A DNA stretch of 64,000 nt from Methyloversatilis sp. (GTDB taxonomy: Bacteria; Pseudomonadota; Gammaproteobacteria; Burkholderiales; Rhodocyclaceae). Below are positions 44,703-54,467 of the stretch, one piece after another. Every line of letters starts with the position of its first letter. Within the stretch, counting starts at the first letter, position 1. Made by a program: the position numbers and the translations under genes. The stretch is taken from the NCBI RefSeq assembly GCF_030698125.1, contig NZ_JAUYNV010000017.1:1-64000 (forward strand), written 5' to 3'. The notes below the pieces were generated by a model that saw only the letters and a program-made list of their open reading frames with translations, did not search any database and was not told where the DNA came from.

Positions 44703-46651
44703 GCGCCGAAATGACACAAGGGCTCGAGCACTGGCGCCTCGAGCGCGACGCGGAAGGCATCGCCTGGCTCACTTTCGACCGGGCCGGCGAAAGCGTGAAT
44801 ACATTGTCCGGTGAAGTCATGCGCGAACTGGCCGGCGTGCTCGACACATTCGACGCCGCGCCGCCGCGTGGGCTGGTGATCCTGTCCGGCAAGGCAAGCG
44901 GCTTCATCGCCGGCGCCGACATCGCCGAATTCGGACAGGTGAGCGATCTGGCCGGCGCGCGGGCGCTGATCGAACGCGGCTGGAACCTGTTCAACCGGCT
45001 GGCGGCCGTGCGCTACCCGACCTGTGCGCTGGTGCGCGGTTTCTGCGTTGGCGGCGGCACAGAACTGGCGCTGGCCTGCGACCGCATCGTCGCAGTCGAT
45101 GACCCCGGTACCCGCTTTTCGCTGCCCGAAGTGATGCTGGGCATCGTGCCCGGCTGGGGCGGCATGCTGCGCCTGCCGGCCCGCATCGGCGCACCGGCGG
45201 CGCTGGACATGATGCTGACCGGCCGCGCGCTCGACGTGCGCCGTGCGAAGTCGCTTGGTCTGGTCGACGACATCGCGCCGGCGCGGCTGATGCGCGAACA
45301 TGCGGGTGCCGCCGTGCTGTCGGGCGCGCCGCGCAAGCCGCTGCCGCTGCTGAAGCGCCTGCTGTCCGGGCCGCTGCGCAGCGTGGTGGCGAAGAAGGCC
45401 ATGGCCGGCGTGGCCAAGCGCGCCAGTCGCCGGCACTACCCGGCGCCGTACGCCATCATCGACATGTGGCGCGATTTCGGCGGCAATGCGCTGGCCGTGC
45501 CGGCGGGGCATGCTTCATCGATGGGCGCACTTGTCGCCCATCCGACCACCGCCAACCTGCAGCGCGTGTACCACCTGCGCGAGCGCTTGCGCGGCTTCGG
45601 CAAGCCGGAAGGCGTCGAGCTGCCGGTGGTCCGCCACGTACATGTGGTGGGTGCCGGCGTCATGGGTGGCGACATCGCGGCCTGGTGCGCGTTGCGCGGC
45701 TTTCGGGTGACGCTGCAGGACAGCAGTGCCGAACGCATCGCCCCGGCGCTGCAGCGCGCCGCGAAGGCCTGGGGCCGCAAGTTCCGGCGCGACCGGCGCG
45801 GTCTGCGCGGCGCGCTCGACCGGTTGGTGCCGGACGTGACCGGCGCGGGTATCGCGGGGGCTGACGTCATCATCGAAGCCATCTACGAAGACCTCGACGC
45901 GAAGCAGGCGCTGTTTCGTGACATCGAACGGCGCGCGAAGCCCGACGCGCTGATCGCCAGCAACACCTCCAGCCTGCGCATCGAGGACATCGCGGCCTGC
46001 CTGCGCACGCCGTCGCGGCTGGTCGGCATCCATTTCTTCAATCCGGTGGCGCAGATGCCGCTGGTCGAAGTGGTGAGCGGCGCCGCCAGCGATCCGCTGG
46101 CCGTGCAACGCGCCGCGGCCTTCGTCGGCGCGCTCGACAAGTTGCCGCTGCCGGTGGCCAGCAGTCCGGGTTTCCTCGTCAATGCGGTACTCGGCCCCTA
46201 CATGCTGGAAGCGATGAAGTGCGTTGATGAGGGCATTGCACCCGAGGTGGTTGACCGCGCGGCACAGGATTTCGGCATGGCCATGGGGCCGGTCGAACTG
46301 ATCGATACCGTCGGGCTCGACATCGCCCTGGCCGCTGGTGCGCGGCTGACCGGCAGTGCCCAGGCGCCGGCCTGCCTGCAGCGCCATGTCGATGCCGGCC
46401 GACTCGGGCGCAAGACCGGCAGCGGATTCTACGAGTGGACCGACGGCAAACCTCAACGTGGTGCGGTATCGTCCGTGCCCGACGGACTGACCGACCGGCT
46501 GCTTGCGCCGCTGATCGCCGTCACGCGGCGCTGCGTCGAACAGCAGGTGGTCGCCGATGCCGATCTGGCCGACGCCGGCCTGATCTTCGGCGCCGGCTTT
46601 GCCCCGTGGACCGGCGGCCCGCTGCACCATGAACGCCTGAAACCTCACTGA
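44699..46651 (+). CDS. fadJ: Enoyl-CoA hydratase/3-hydroxyacyl-CoA dehydrogenase, FadJ-like
   Basis: 650 residues starting at a GTG (44699) overlapping the thiolase stop; an ATG at 44711 is an alternative. The N-terminal hydratase (about 1-290) has SGKASGFIAGADIAEF and CVGGGTELALACDR. The dehydrogenase has the NAD motif GAGVMGGDIAAWCAL (about 320) and HFFNPVAQMPLVEVV. It handles steps 2 and 3 of beta-oxidation with FadI. The order, hydratase first, is the FadB/FadJ order, opposite to that of the 799-residue protein downstream. Confidence 0.88.
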   Translation: MSAEMTQGLEHWRLERDAEGIAWLTFDRAGESVNTLSGEVMRELAGVLDTFDAAPPRGLVILSGKASGFIAGADIAEFGQVSDLAGARALIERGWNLFNRLAAVRYPTCALVRGFCVGGGTELALACDRIVAVDDPGTRFSLPEVMLGIVPGWGGMLRLPARIGAPAALDMMLTGRALDVRRAKSLGLVDDIAPARLMREHAGAAVLSGAPRKPLPLLKRLLSGPLRSVVAKKAMAGVAKRASRRHYPAPYAIIDMWRDFGGNALAVPAGHASSMGALVAHPTTANLQRVYHLRERLRGFGKPEGVELPVVRHVHVVGAGVMGGDIAAWCALRGFRVTLQDSSAERIAPALQRAAKAWGRKFRRDRRGLRGALDRLVPDVTGAGIAGADVIIEAIYEDLDAKQALFRDIERRAKPDALIASNTSSLRIEDIAACLRTPSRLVGIHFFNPVAQMPLVEVVSGAASDPLAVQRAAAFVGALDKLPLPVASSPGFLVNAVLGPYMLEAMKCVDEGIAPEVVDRAAQDFGMAMGPVELIDTVGLDIALAAGARLTGSAQAPACLQRHVDAGRLGRKTGSGFYEWTDGKPQRGAVSSVPDGLTDRLLAPLIAVTRRCVEQQVVADADLADAGLIFGAGFAPWTGGPLHHERLKPH

Positions 46652-46673
46652 ACCCTTTTTTGAGCATCGATCC

Positions 46674-47069
46674 ATGAATGATTCCGTACAGTCCCTGCCC
46701 GACGACCAACCCGCGCTGCGCCTGCTGCCGATGCCACGCGACCTCAACGCCGCGGGCGACATTTTCGGCGGCTGGGTCATGTCGCAGGTGGATGTGGCCG
46801 GTTCAATCGCGGCCATGCGTCGCACCCGCTCACGCGTGGTGACGGTGGCCGTCAATTCCTTCGTGTTCCTGCAGCCGATCACCACCCAGTACCTCGTGTC
46901 CTTCTATGCGTCGGTGGCGCGGGTCGGCAACACCTCGATCACGGTCGATGTATCGGTCTATGCGGAAACGGGTTACGAAAACATACACATAAAGAAGGTG
47001 GCGGAGGCGACGTTGACCTATGTTGCAGTGGGCGAAGAGGGGCAGAAGCTGAATATTCCGAAAGATTGA
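46674..47069 (+). CDS. Acyl-CoA thioesterase, YciA type
   Basis: 131 residues with a single hot-dog domain: LRLLPMPRDLNAAGDIFGGW, the catalytic Asp in DIFGGWVMSQVDVAG, and TVAVNSFVFLQPI. It hydrolyses acyl-CoA to free fatty acid and CoA, likely to relieve CoA sequestration. It lies 22 bp after fadJ in the same direction. The C-terminal KKVAEATLTYVAV is canonical. Confidence 0.9.
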   Translation: MNDSVQSLPDDQPALRLLPMPRDLNAAGDIFGGWVMSQVDVAGSIAAMRRTRSRVVTVAVNSFVFLQPITTQYLVSFYASVARVGNTSITVDVSVYAETGYENIHIKKVAEATLTYVAVGEEGQKLNIPKD

Positions 47070-47154
47070 CCGTTGCAGCGCTGAACGGTCACGTCGACCC
47101 TGTCTTCAGATATGAAGCGGGGCGGGGCAACGCATAACCAGGCGAGGAGCTGAA

Positions 47155-48441
47155 ATGTCATCACACAACAAATGTGCAAGTCCCGATCTGCCGTTCGCAC
47201 GTCTGGCCGTGCTGATCGGGCTGACGATGCCCGGCCAGGCCATGGCGGCCGGCTTTGCCATACAGAACCAGAACGGCGCTGGTACGGCAACGGCATTTGC
47301 CGGCGCGGCCGCCGTCGCGGACGACGCCAGCACGATCTACTTCAACCCGGCCGGCATGACCTATCTGCCGATGGGTCACAGCATTTCGGTCGCCGGCACG
47401 CTGCTGCACCGGTCGCTGAAATTCGATGACCGCGGTTCGAATGCGCTGGGCCCGTTTCCGCTCGGCGATGACGGCGGCGAGGGTGGCGGGCTGTCGCTGA
47501 TTCCGGCCGGCTACTACAGCTATGCGATCAATGACCGTTTCCGCATCGGTGTCGGCGTGTCGGCCACCTTCGGCAACAAGACCGACTACAACACCACCTT
47601 CCTCGGCCGCTTCCAGGGCAATTACGTCGACCTGAAGGCGCTGAACATCAATCCGTCGGTCGCCTGGCGCGTCAATGATCAGTTGTCGATCGGCGCCGGC
47701 ATCAGCTTCGTCAAGCTCGAAGGCGACATCCAGCAGCAGCTTCCAATAGGCGGCTTCCCGAATGCGCGCAACCGGCTCGAAGCCGACGACACGGCGATGG
47801 GATTCAACGTCGGCCTGATGTATCAGGTGACGCCGGCGATGCGCGTCGGCATGTCGTATCGCTCGAAGATCGACCTTCGGTTAGAAGGAGAATCGACCCG
47901 TTCGGGCGTCGGAGCGGAACTCGTCACACCCGCCTTCGCCAAGATCGAACTGCCCGATACCTTTTCCGTGGCGGTGCATCAGCAGCTGAACGAGCGCTGG
48001 GAAATGATGGGCGACTACACCTGGACGGGCTGGTCGTCGTTCAAATCGCTCGACGTGCGCAATGGCAACACCGGCGGACCCATCACGAATCCGGAGTACG
48101 ACTTCCGTGACAGCTGGCGCATCGGTTACGGCGCGGCCTACAAGTACACCGAAGCGCTGAAGCTGCGCTTTGGCGTTGCGTTCGACAAGTCGCCAGTGCA
48201 TGACGAAACGACACGCACGCTGACGCTGCCGGACAGCGACCGCTACTGGGTGGCGATCGGTGCGCGCTATGCGCTGTCGCCGAAATCGACGATCGACATC
48301 GGCTACGCGCACATCTTCTTCGACCGCGAAGGCATCGACCGGCGCACCATCGTCGGCACCACCCCGACCGGCCAGATCATTCGCGGCAAGTTCGACACCA
48401 GCGCCGACCTGCTGTCGGTGCAGTACAACCAGACCTTCTGA
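47155..48441 (+). CDS. fadL: Long-chain fatty acid outer-membrane transporter, FadL/OmpP1
   Basis: 428 residues, a signal peptide (cleavage expected near AMAAG, residue 30) and a FadL-type beta-barrel. The N-terminal hatch and first strand have NGAGTATAFAGAAAVADDAS and YFNPAGMTYLPMG, hallmark sequences. The last residue is Phe (QYNQTF), the usual outer-membrane protein end. It imports long-chain fatty acids. It is 85 bp after the thioesterase and 106 bp before the next gene. Confidence 0.92.
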   Translation: MSSHNKCASPDLPFARLAVLIGLTMPGQAMAAGFAIQNQNGAGTATAFAGAAAVADDASTIYFNPAGMTYLPMGHSISVAGTLLHRSLKFDDRGSNALGPFPLGDDGGEGGGLSLIPAGYYSYAINDRFRIGVGVSATFGNKTDYNTTFLGRFQGNYVDLKALNINPSVAWRVNDQLSIGAGISFVKLEGDIQQQLPIGGFPNARNRLEADDTAMGFNVGLMYQVTPAMRVGMSYRSKIDLRLEGESTRSGVGAELVTPAFAKIELPDTFSVAVHQQLNERWEMMGDYTWTGWSSFKSLDVRNGNTGGPITNPEYDFRDSWRIGYGAAYKYTEALKLRFGVAFDKSPVHDETTRTLTLPDSDRYWVAIGARYALSPKSTIDIGYAHIFFDREGIDRRTIVGTTPTGQIIRGKFDTSADLLSVQYNQTF

Positions 48442-48547
48442 TGCCGCGCCGGCCGGCGTCCGCAAGGCGCCGGTCACTGTGCTGCGCCTGATTCTTCCCT
48501 GAACCGGCGGCGCATCGCCGCCGGCCCTCCAACCTCGGGAGACCGCC

Positions 48548-50947
48548 ATGTCCCGTCCCATCGCCCTTCAGTTCCGGATCCGTCGCGTGGCCGTGCTCGG
48601 TGCCGGCGTCATGGGTGCGCAGATCGCTGCGCACTGCGCCAATGCCAATGTATCGGTCGTACTGTTCGACCTCGCCGCGAAGGAGGGCGACCCGGACGGC
48701 ATCGTCAAACGCGCGCTCGACGGCCTGAAAAAGCTCGAACCGGCGCCGCTGGCCACTGCCGACCGGCTGGCACTGATCGACATCGCCAACTACGACCGCG
48801 ACCTCGCGCGGCTGGGCGAGTGCGATCTGGTGATCGAAGCGATCGCCGAACGCATGGACTGGAAGCACGGCCTGTACGCGAAAGTGGCGCCGCATCTGCG
48901 CGCCGACGCCATCTTCGCCAGCAACACGTCGGGCCTGTCGATCAACGCACTGGCCGACGGTTGCCCGGACAGCCTGCGCAGCCGCTTCTGCGGCGTGCAC
49001 TTCTTCAATCCGCCGCGCTACATGTCGCTGGTCGAGCTGATCCCGTCGCGCTCGACCGACGCGGCGCTGCTCGATGCGCTGGAAACCTTCCTGACGACGA
49101 CGCTGGGCAAGAGCGTGGTGCGCGCGCTCGACACGCCGAACTTCGTCGCCAACCGGGTCGGCGTGTTTTCGATGCTGGCGGCGATGCACCACACCGAGCG
49201 CCTCGGCCTGGGCTTCGACGAGGTCGATGCGCTGACCGGCCCGGCGATCGGCCGGCCGAAGTCCGCCACCTACCGGACCGCCGACGTGGTCGGGCTGGAC
49301 ACGCTGCTGCATGTCGTGAAGACCATGACCGACAACCTGCCGGCCGACCCGTGGCACCGCTACTACACCGCGCCGGCCTGGCTCGCGGCGCTGGTCGGCC
49401 AGGGCGCGCTGGGCCAGAAGACGAAGGCCGGCGTGTATCGCAAGGACGGCCGGCAGATCAAGGTGCTGGATCTGGCGACGCAGGACTACCGCGATTCGGC
49501 CGGCGCCGTGGCCGAGGAGGTGCAGGTCATCCTGGCCGAGCGTGATCCGCAGATGAAGCTCGCGGCGCTGCGTGCGTCGGCACACCCGCAGGCGCAGTTC
49601 CTGTGGTCCGTCTTCCGCGACGTGTTCCATTACGTGGCCTTTCATCTGGCGGACATCGCGCACACCGCGCGCGACGTCGATTTCGCGATGCGCTGGGGCT
49701 TCGGCTGGCAGACCGGGCCGTTCGAAACCTGGCAGGCCGCCGGCTGGCAGCAGGTCTCCGGCTGGCTGCGCGATGACATTGCCGCCGGTCGCACCATGAG
49801 TGACGCTCCGTTGCCGGCCTGGGTGTTCGAGCGCCACGCGGCGCATGAGGCCGCCGGATCGTGGTCGGCGTCGGCCGCCGCGCTGCAGCCGCGTGCATCG
49901 CTGCCGGCCCATGCACGCCAGCTGTTTCCCGAACTCGTGCTCGGCGAGATGCCGCGTGCCACGCACACGATCTGGGAAGGCGACGAGGTGCGGCTGTGGA
50001 CGCTGGATGATGCCGATGGCGCGCGCGCGCCGGTGCTGTCGTTCAAGAGCCGCATGTCGGCCATCGGGCCGAAGGTGCTCGAAGGCGTGCGCGAAGCCAT
50101 CGCCCGCGCCGAGCGCGACTTCGATGCACTGGTCATCTGGCAGCCGCAGGGGCCGTTTTCGGTCGGCGCCAACCTGAAGCAGATCCGGCCGGTGCTCGAA
50201 GCCGGTGATTTCAAGGCGCTGGATGGCGTCATCAACGATTTCCAGCAGGCGTCGCAGGCGATCAAGCACGCACAGATTCCGGTCATCACCGCGGTGCAGA
50301 ACATGGCGTTGGGCGGCGGCTGCGAATTCGTCATGCATTCGCCGCGCGCCGTGGTGGCGCTGGAAAGCTATATCGGGCTGGTGGAAGCGGGCGTCGGCCT
50401 GATTCCGGCCGGCGGCGGCTGCAAGGAATTCGCGCTGCGCGCAGCGCGCGCCGCCGAAGCGTCGGCGACGAAGGACCCGATGAATTTCCTGCAGTCGGTG
50501 TTCCAGACCATCGCCATGGCGCAGGTGTCGAAAAGCGCGCGTCACGCGCAGGAACTGGGCCTGCTGAAGCCGGACGACGTGGTGGTGATGCATGCGCACG
50601 AACTGCTGCATGTGGCGCGTCGCAACGCGGTCGCCATGGCCGACAGCGCCTGGCGCCCGGCGCTGCAGGCGTCGAACATCATGGTGGCCGGGCGCAGCGG
50701 CATCGCCACGCTGGAAATGATGCTGGTGAACATGCGAGAGGGCGGCCTGATTTCGGCGCACGACTATCGCGTCGCGCGCGCGGCCGCCGTGGCGCTGTGC
50801 GGCGGCGAAATCGAAACCGGCTCGCGTGTGAGCGAGCAGTGGCTGCTCGAAGTCGAGCGCGCGGAATTCGTCGCGCTGCTGCGAACGCCGGAAACGCAGG
50901 CGCGCATCGCGCACATGATGGACACCGGCAAACCGCTGCGCAATTGA
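48548..50947 (+). CDS. 3-Hydroxyacyl-CoA dehydrogenase/enoyl-CoA hydratase (dehydrogenase first)
   Basis: 799 residues. The N-terminal NAD(P) domain (VAVLGAGVMGAQIAAHCANA, about 13-32) and dehydrogenase core (SNTSGLSINALADGCPDSLR, HFFNPPRYMSLVELI) precede a C-terminal crotonase domain (FSVGANLKQIRPV; ITAVQNMALGGGCEFVMHSP). This order is that of the Bacillus FadN type, distinct from FadB/FadJ. It pairs with the FadA-type thiolase 11 bp downstream. GGGAGACCGCC precedes the ATG. Confidence 0.9.
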   Translation: MSRPIALQFRIRRVAVLGAGVMGAQIAAHCANANVSVVLFDLAAKEGDPDGIVKRALDGLKKLEPAPLATADRLALIDIANYDRDLARLGECDLVIEAIAERMDWKHGLYAKVAPHLRADAIFASNTSGLSINALADGCPDSLRSRFCGVHFFNPPRYMSLVELIPSRSTDAALLDALETFLTTTLGKSVVRALDTPNFVANRVGVFSMLAAMHHTERLGLGFDEVDALTGPAIGRPKSATYRTADVVGLDTLLHVVKTMTDNLPADPWHRYYTAPAWLAALVGQGALGQKTKAGVYRKDGRQIKVLDLATQDYRDSAGAVAEEVQVILAERDPQMKLAALRASAHPQAQFLWSVFRDVFHYVAFHLADIAHTARDVDFAMRWGFGWQTGPFETWQAAGWQQVSGWLRDDIAAGRTMSDAPLPAWVFERHAAHEAAGSWSASAAALQPRASLPAHARQLFPELVLGEMPRATHTIWEGDEVRLWTLDDADGARAPVLSFKSRMSAIGPKVLEGVREAIARAERDFDALVIWQPQGPFSVGANLKQIRPVLEAGDFKALDGVINDFQQASQAIKHAQIPVITAVQNMALGGGCEFVMHSPRAVVALESYIGLVEAGVGLIPAGGGCKEFALRAARAAEASATKDPMNFLQSVFQTIAMAQVSKSARHAQELGLLKPDDVVVMHAHELLHVARRNAVAMADSAWRPALQASNIMVAGRSGIATLEMMLVNMREGGLISAHDYRVARAAAVALCGGEIETGSRVSEQWLLEVERAEFVALLRTPETQARIAHMMDTGKPLRN

Positions 50948-50957
50948 GGAGACAGTC

Positions 50958-52157
50958 ATGACACGACAGATCCAGGACGCCTACATCGTCGCCGCGAAGC
51001 GCACGGCCGTGGCGCGCAAGAACGGTGCCTTCCGCCATGTGCGGCCGGACGACATGCTGGCGCACGTGCTGCGCGGTACGGTCGACGCCGTGCCGGCCTT
51101 CGATCTGAACGACATCGGCGACGTCGTCGTCGGCTGCGCGATGCCGGAGGGCGAACAGGGCATGAATGTGGCGCGCATCGGCGTGCTGCTGGCCGGTTTT
51201 CCGGTGTCGGTGCCGGGCATCACGGTGAACCGTTTCTGCGCCAGCGGCCTGAATGCGGTGGCCGATGCTGCGATGAAGATCATGACCGGGCAGTGCGACA
51301 TCGCCATCGGCGCCGGCACCGAATCGATGACCGTCATGCCGACCATGATGGGCAACAAGGTGACGGTCAATCCGCGTGCCTTCGAGTCGGACGATCACGT
51401 CGCCATCGCCTACGGCATGGGCCTGACCGCGGAAAAGGTCGTGCAGCAGTATGGCGTGTCGCGCGAAGACCAGGACGCCTTCGCGCTGGCGTCGCACCAC
51501 AAGGCGCTGGCCGCGATCGCCGCCGGCCGCTTCCGCGACGAGGTGCTGCCCTACACCGTGCGCAGCCATCTGCCCGATCTGGCGAGCAATACGGTACGCA
51601 TGACCGAGCGCATTTTCGACACCGATGAGGGGCCGCGCGCCGATTCGAGCGCGCAAGCGCTGGCGAAGCTGCGTCCGGCCTTTTCGGCGCGCGGCTCGGT
51701 CACCGCCGGCAACAGTTCGCAGATGTCGGATGGCGCAGCCGCCGTGCTGCTGATGTCGGAAGCCGCGATGACACGCACCGGCGCCGTGCCGATCGCCCGC
51801 TTCCGCAGCTTCGCGGTGGCCGGCGTGCCGCCTGAAATCATGGGCATCGGTCCGGTCGAGGCGATCCCGAAGGCACTGAAGCTGGCCGGCGTTGCGCAGG
51901 ACGACATCGACTGGATTGAGCTCAACGAAGCCTTCGCCGCGCAGGCGCTGGCGGTGATGCGCACGCTGGGGCTGGACCCGGCGAAGGTGAATCCGCTCGG
52001 TGGGGCCATCGCACTCGGTCACCCGCTGGGCGCCACCGGTGCCATACGCACCGCCACCGTCATCGCCGCGATGCAGCGCGGCGAGGCGCGCATCGGCATG
52101 GTAACGATGTGCATCGGCACCGGCATGGGCGCCGCCGGGATATTCGAGAAGGTGTGA
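50958..52157 (+). CDS. fadA: Acetyl-CoA C-acyltransferase (FadA-type thiolase)
   Basis: 399 residues, the usual thiolase length. The nucleophile is C94 (NRFCASGLNAVADAAMK), the general base histidine is in GGAIALGHPLGATGAIRT and the second Cys is in MVTMCIGTGMGAAG. It starts after GAGGAGACAGTC, 11 bp after the dehydrogenase/hydratase. It is the last gene of the fatty-acid block. A GC-rich hairpin near 52185 without a T-run follows. Confidence 0.92.
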   Translation: MTRQIQDAYIVAAKRTAVARKNGAFRHVRPDDMLAHVLRGTVDAVPAFDLNDIGDVVVGCAMPEGEQGMNVARIGVLLAGFPVSVPGITVNRFCASGLNAVADAAMKIMTGQCDIAIGAGTESMTVMPTMMGNKVTVNPRAFESDDHVAIAYGMGLTAEKVVQQYGVSREDQDAFALASHHKALAAIAAGRFRDEVLPYTVRSHLPDLASNTVRMTERIFDTDEGPRADSSAQALAKLRPAFSARGSVTAGNSSQMSDGAAAVLLMSEAAMTRTGAVPIARFRSFAVAGVPPEIMGIGPVEAIPKALKLAGVAQDDIDWIELNEAFAAQALAVMRTLGLDPAKVNPLGGAIALGHPLGATGAIRTATVIAAMQRGEARIGMVTMCIGTGMGAAGIFEKV

Positions 52158-52211
52158 GCGCGCGTCGGCGCCGACGGTCGGAACCGGCGATATGCCGGTC
52201 CCGGATCAGCC

Positions 52212-52931
52212 TTACTTGATGGCGGACAGACGCTTTTCGAGCTGCGCGACCGGTACATAGCCAGGGATGCGCTCGCCGGTGCTCAGGAAAATCGTCGGCG
52301 TCCCGCGCACCCGGTACTTCTCGCCCAGCGCCGCCGCTTTCTGGAAGCCGGCCATGTCGCACGATGCGACGGCGGATGCCGGCGCGACATTGCCGGTCAT
52401 CCAGTCATTCCAGGCCTTCAGGCGATCGGGCGAACACCAGATCGCTTCAGACTTCTTCACCGAATCCGGGCCGAGCACCGGTGTCAGGAAGGTGTAGACG
52501 GTCACGTTGTCCATCGTCACCAGTTCCTTCGCGAGCTTCTTGCAGTAGCCGCAGTTCGGGTCTTCAAAGGTGGCAATGACCCGCTTGCCGGTGCCGCGCA
52601 CCTGCTTGATCGCGAGCTCGAGCGGCAGCTCTGCGAAGTTGATGCCTGACAGCTGGTTCACCCGCTGCTGCGTGATGTTCTGGCGCGACTTCGCGTCGAG
52701 GATTTCGCCCAGGAGGAGGTAATTCGCCTTCTCGTCGGTGTACAGGATCTCTCCGCCGATGCGGACTTCATACAGGCCGAGGTAGGGCGTCCTGGTGACG
52801 CCTTCGACCTTTGAACCGTTGCCGATGGCGGCTTCGACGGCGGTCTTGATCGAATCTTCAACCGGACCCGCGAAGGCAACCGATGTGGCGGCGAGCGCGC
52901 ACATCAGTGCGGCGGTGTGCTTGATGGACAT
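52212..52931 (-). CDS. dsbC: Thiol:disulfide isomerase DsbC
   Basis: 239 residues from the ATG at 52931 (AGGAG upstream): signal peptide (about 1-21), an N-terminal dimerisation domain and a thioredoxin-like domain with the active site CGYC (C127, C130). The cis-Pro loop RVRGTPTIFL is also present. It isomerises wrong disulfides in the periplasm. It is co-directional with the ubiH-type gene, 87 bp upstream. Length and motifs are usual for DsbC/DsbG. Confidence 0.92.
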   Translation of the reverse strand: MSIKHTAALMCALAATSVAFAGPVEDSIKTAVEAAIGNGSKVEGVTRTPYLGLYEVRIGGEILYTDEKANYLLLGEILDAKSRQNITQQRVNQLSGINFAELPLELAIKQVRGTGKRVIATFEDPNCGYCKKLAKELVTMDNVTVYTFLTPVLGPDSVKKSEAIWCSPDRLKAWNDWMTGNVAPASAVASCDMAGFQKAAALGEKYRVRGTPTIFLSTGERIPGYVPVAQLEKRLSAIK

Positions 52932-53018
52932 GAAAACTCCTGTTGGGGCGCTGTGTTGGCGGCCCCGATGGGCCTGATTTACTTCGTGCGTGACGTCGTG
53001 TGCTAATTCGTGCGCCAA

Positions 53019-54185
53019 TTAACCGAGCGCGTAGCGTACCAGCGCATTGCGTAGGACAGGCATGCCCTGTGTCAGGTTCAGCCCGGTATTCCTGAGCCAG
53101 GCCAACGCCGGCCACGCCGGGCGGAACAGCTCGTGCAGCGCGTGCGTCGTCAGTTGCAGCGCCTGCACCTCTTCGGCCCGCTTGCGCTCATAGCGGCGCA
53201 GCACGCGCACATCGCCCAGCACGCTGCGATCGGTGTCGGCCAGCACGCCGGCCAGCACGCGCACGTCGGCAAAACCCAGATTCACGCCGTGACCCGACAG
53301 CGGGTGGATGGCATGCGCTGCATCGCCGACCAGCGCCACGCCCGGTGCGATCACCTTGGGTACCTGCATCAGGCGCAGCGGAAAACCGGCTGCCGGCGTG
53401 ACCAGCTCGAGTGCGCCGAGCACGTGATCGCCCGCGGCCGCAACCTCGATCGCCAGTGTGGCCGCGTCATGTTGCAGCAGTTCGCGACCCCTGGCTTCGG
53501 GCGCCGACCACACCATGGACATGTGCTGATCCGGCAGCGGCAGGAAAGCCAGCACGCCATCCGGCCTGAACCATTGCCAGGCGCAGCCCAGATGCGGCTT
53601 TTCGCAGCGGAAGTTGGCGATCACGCCCAGTTCGTTGTAATCGGTGAAGCGCGCGTCCAGCCCGACCTGCGTGCGTACCCATGAATTGACGCCATCGGCG
53701 CCGACCACCAGCGCGGCATCGAGCGTGCGCCCGTCTTCGAGCGTCAGCCGCGAGCGGCCGCGCTCGTGCGCCAGCTTCGCCGGCCGCGCCGGGCACAGCA
53801 AGGTGGCATTGGCCTGCCGCTTCACGCCTTCCCACAGCTCGCGCGCGATCAGGCTCGATTCGGCAATCCACGCCAGCTCACCCACGCCGACGTCGAACGC
53901 CGAAAAGTCGAGCCGTGCACCGCGGTCGCCGAACACCTCGATGCGGGCGAGCGGCTGCATCCGCGCATGATCGAGGTGCGCCCAGGCGCCCACCGATTCG
54001 AGAAAGGCCGCGCTCGACGGGCTGACCGCATACACCCGCGCGTCCCAGCTGCCGACCGGCCACTCCGGCATCCGTCCCTCGACCAGCGCCACCGACAACT
54101 GCGCCCGGCGCAGCGCCGCACACAGCGCCAGTCCGGGCAGGCCGGCGCCAACGATGACCACGTCGAACTTGAGATCCTGCTGCAT
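53019..54185 (-). CDS. UbiH/UbiF-type FAD-dependent hydroxylase (ubiquinone biosynthesis)
   Basis: 388 residues from the ATG at 54185 (MQQDLKFDVVIVGAGLPGLA). The FAD motif GAGLPG is near residue 15, the DG motif LVVGADGVNSWVR near 155 and the GD motif VALVGDAAHAIHPLSGHGVN near 280, all typical of UbiH/COQ6 aromatic hydroxylases. It adds a hydroxyl group to the ubiquinone ring precursor. Which position (UbiH, UbiF or UbiI type) cannot be decided from the sequence alone. Confidence 0.88.
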   Translation of the reverse strand: MQQDLKFDVVIVGAGLPGLALCAALRRAQLSVALVEGRMPEWPVGSWDARVYAVSPSSAAFLESVGAWAHLDHARMQPLARIEVFGDRGARLDFSAFDVGVGELAWIAESSLIARELWEGVKRQANATLLCPARPAKLAHERGRSRLTLEDGRTLDAALVVGADGVNSWVRTQVGLDARFTDYNELGVIANFRCEKPHLGCAWQWFRPDGVLAFLPLPDQHMSMVWSAPEARGRELLQHDAATLAIEVAAAGDHVLGALELVTPAAGFPLRLMQVPKVIAPGVALVGDAAHAIHPLSGHGVNLGFADVRVLAGVLADTDRSVLGDVRVLRRYERKRAEEVQALQLTTHALHELFRPAWPALAWLRNTGLNLTQGMPVLRNALVRYALG

Positions 54186-54286
54186 CGCGAAAATGACCGC
54201 ACGGATGAAAGACCCGCGATTGTCCGGCCGGGCCGCCATTCTTGACAAGACCCGGTCGCTCCACGACAATCCACGGCCTTTCAAAG

Positions 54287-54363
54287 GGTGATGTAGCTCA
54301 GCTGGTTAGAGCGACGGATTCATAATCCGTAGGTCGAGGGTTCAAGTCCCCCCATCACCACCA
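54287..54363 (+). tRNA. tRNA-Met (CAT anticodon)
   Basis: 77 bases including an encoded CCA. The acceptor GGTGATG pairs with CATCACC, the D-arm is GCTC...GAGC, the anticodon arm ACGGATTCATAATCCGT has CAT in its loop and the T-arm contains GGTTCAAGTCC. The elongator-type body suggests Met; a lysidine-modified tRNA-Ile(CAT) cannot be fully excluded by eye. A weak G+C hairpin with TTTTCGTTT follows at about 54373-54400. Confidence 0.92.
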
Positions 54364-54467
54364 GCTTTCAAGCGGCTCCCAGCGATGGGGGCCGTTTTCG
54401 TTTCCGGGCGCTTCGTTTCGGACGGACTTCAAGGCCTCTTCTGGCGACAAGACGCTCACCCCTGAAT

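Noticed and set aside
48377-50959. An 860-codon open frame antisense to the dehydrogenase/hydratase gene
   Set aside because: It exists only because of the high GC content and codon bias of the real gene; its translation is Arg/His/Gln-rich and has no family pattern. Similar antisense frames at 41155-43395 and 43425-44717 were dropped for the same reason.
52180-52205. Hairpin between fadA and dsbC as a terminator
   Set aside because: The GC-rich inverted repeat is there but has no T-run on either side, so it is not claimed as a terminator.
54287-54363. tRNA as an integration site (attachment repeat)
   Set aside because: No integrase gene and no repeat of the tRNA 3' end were seen nearby.
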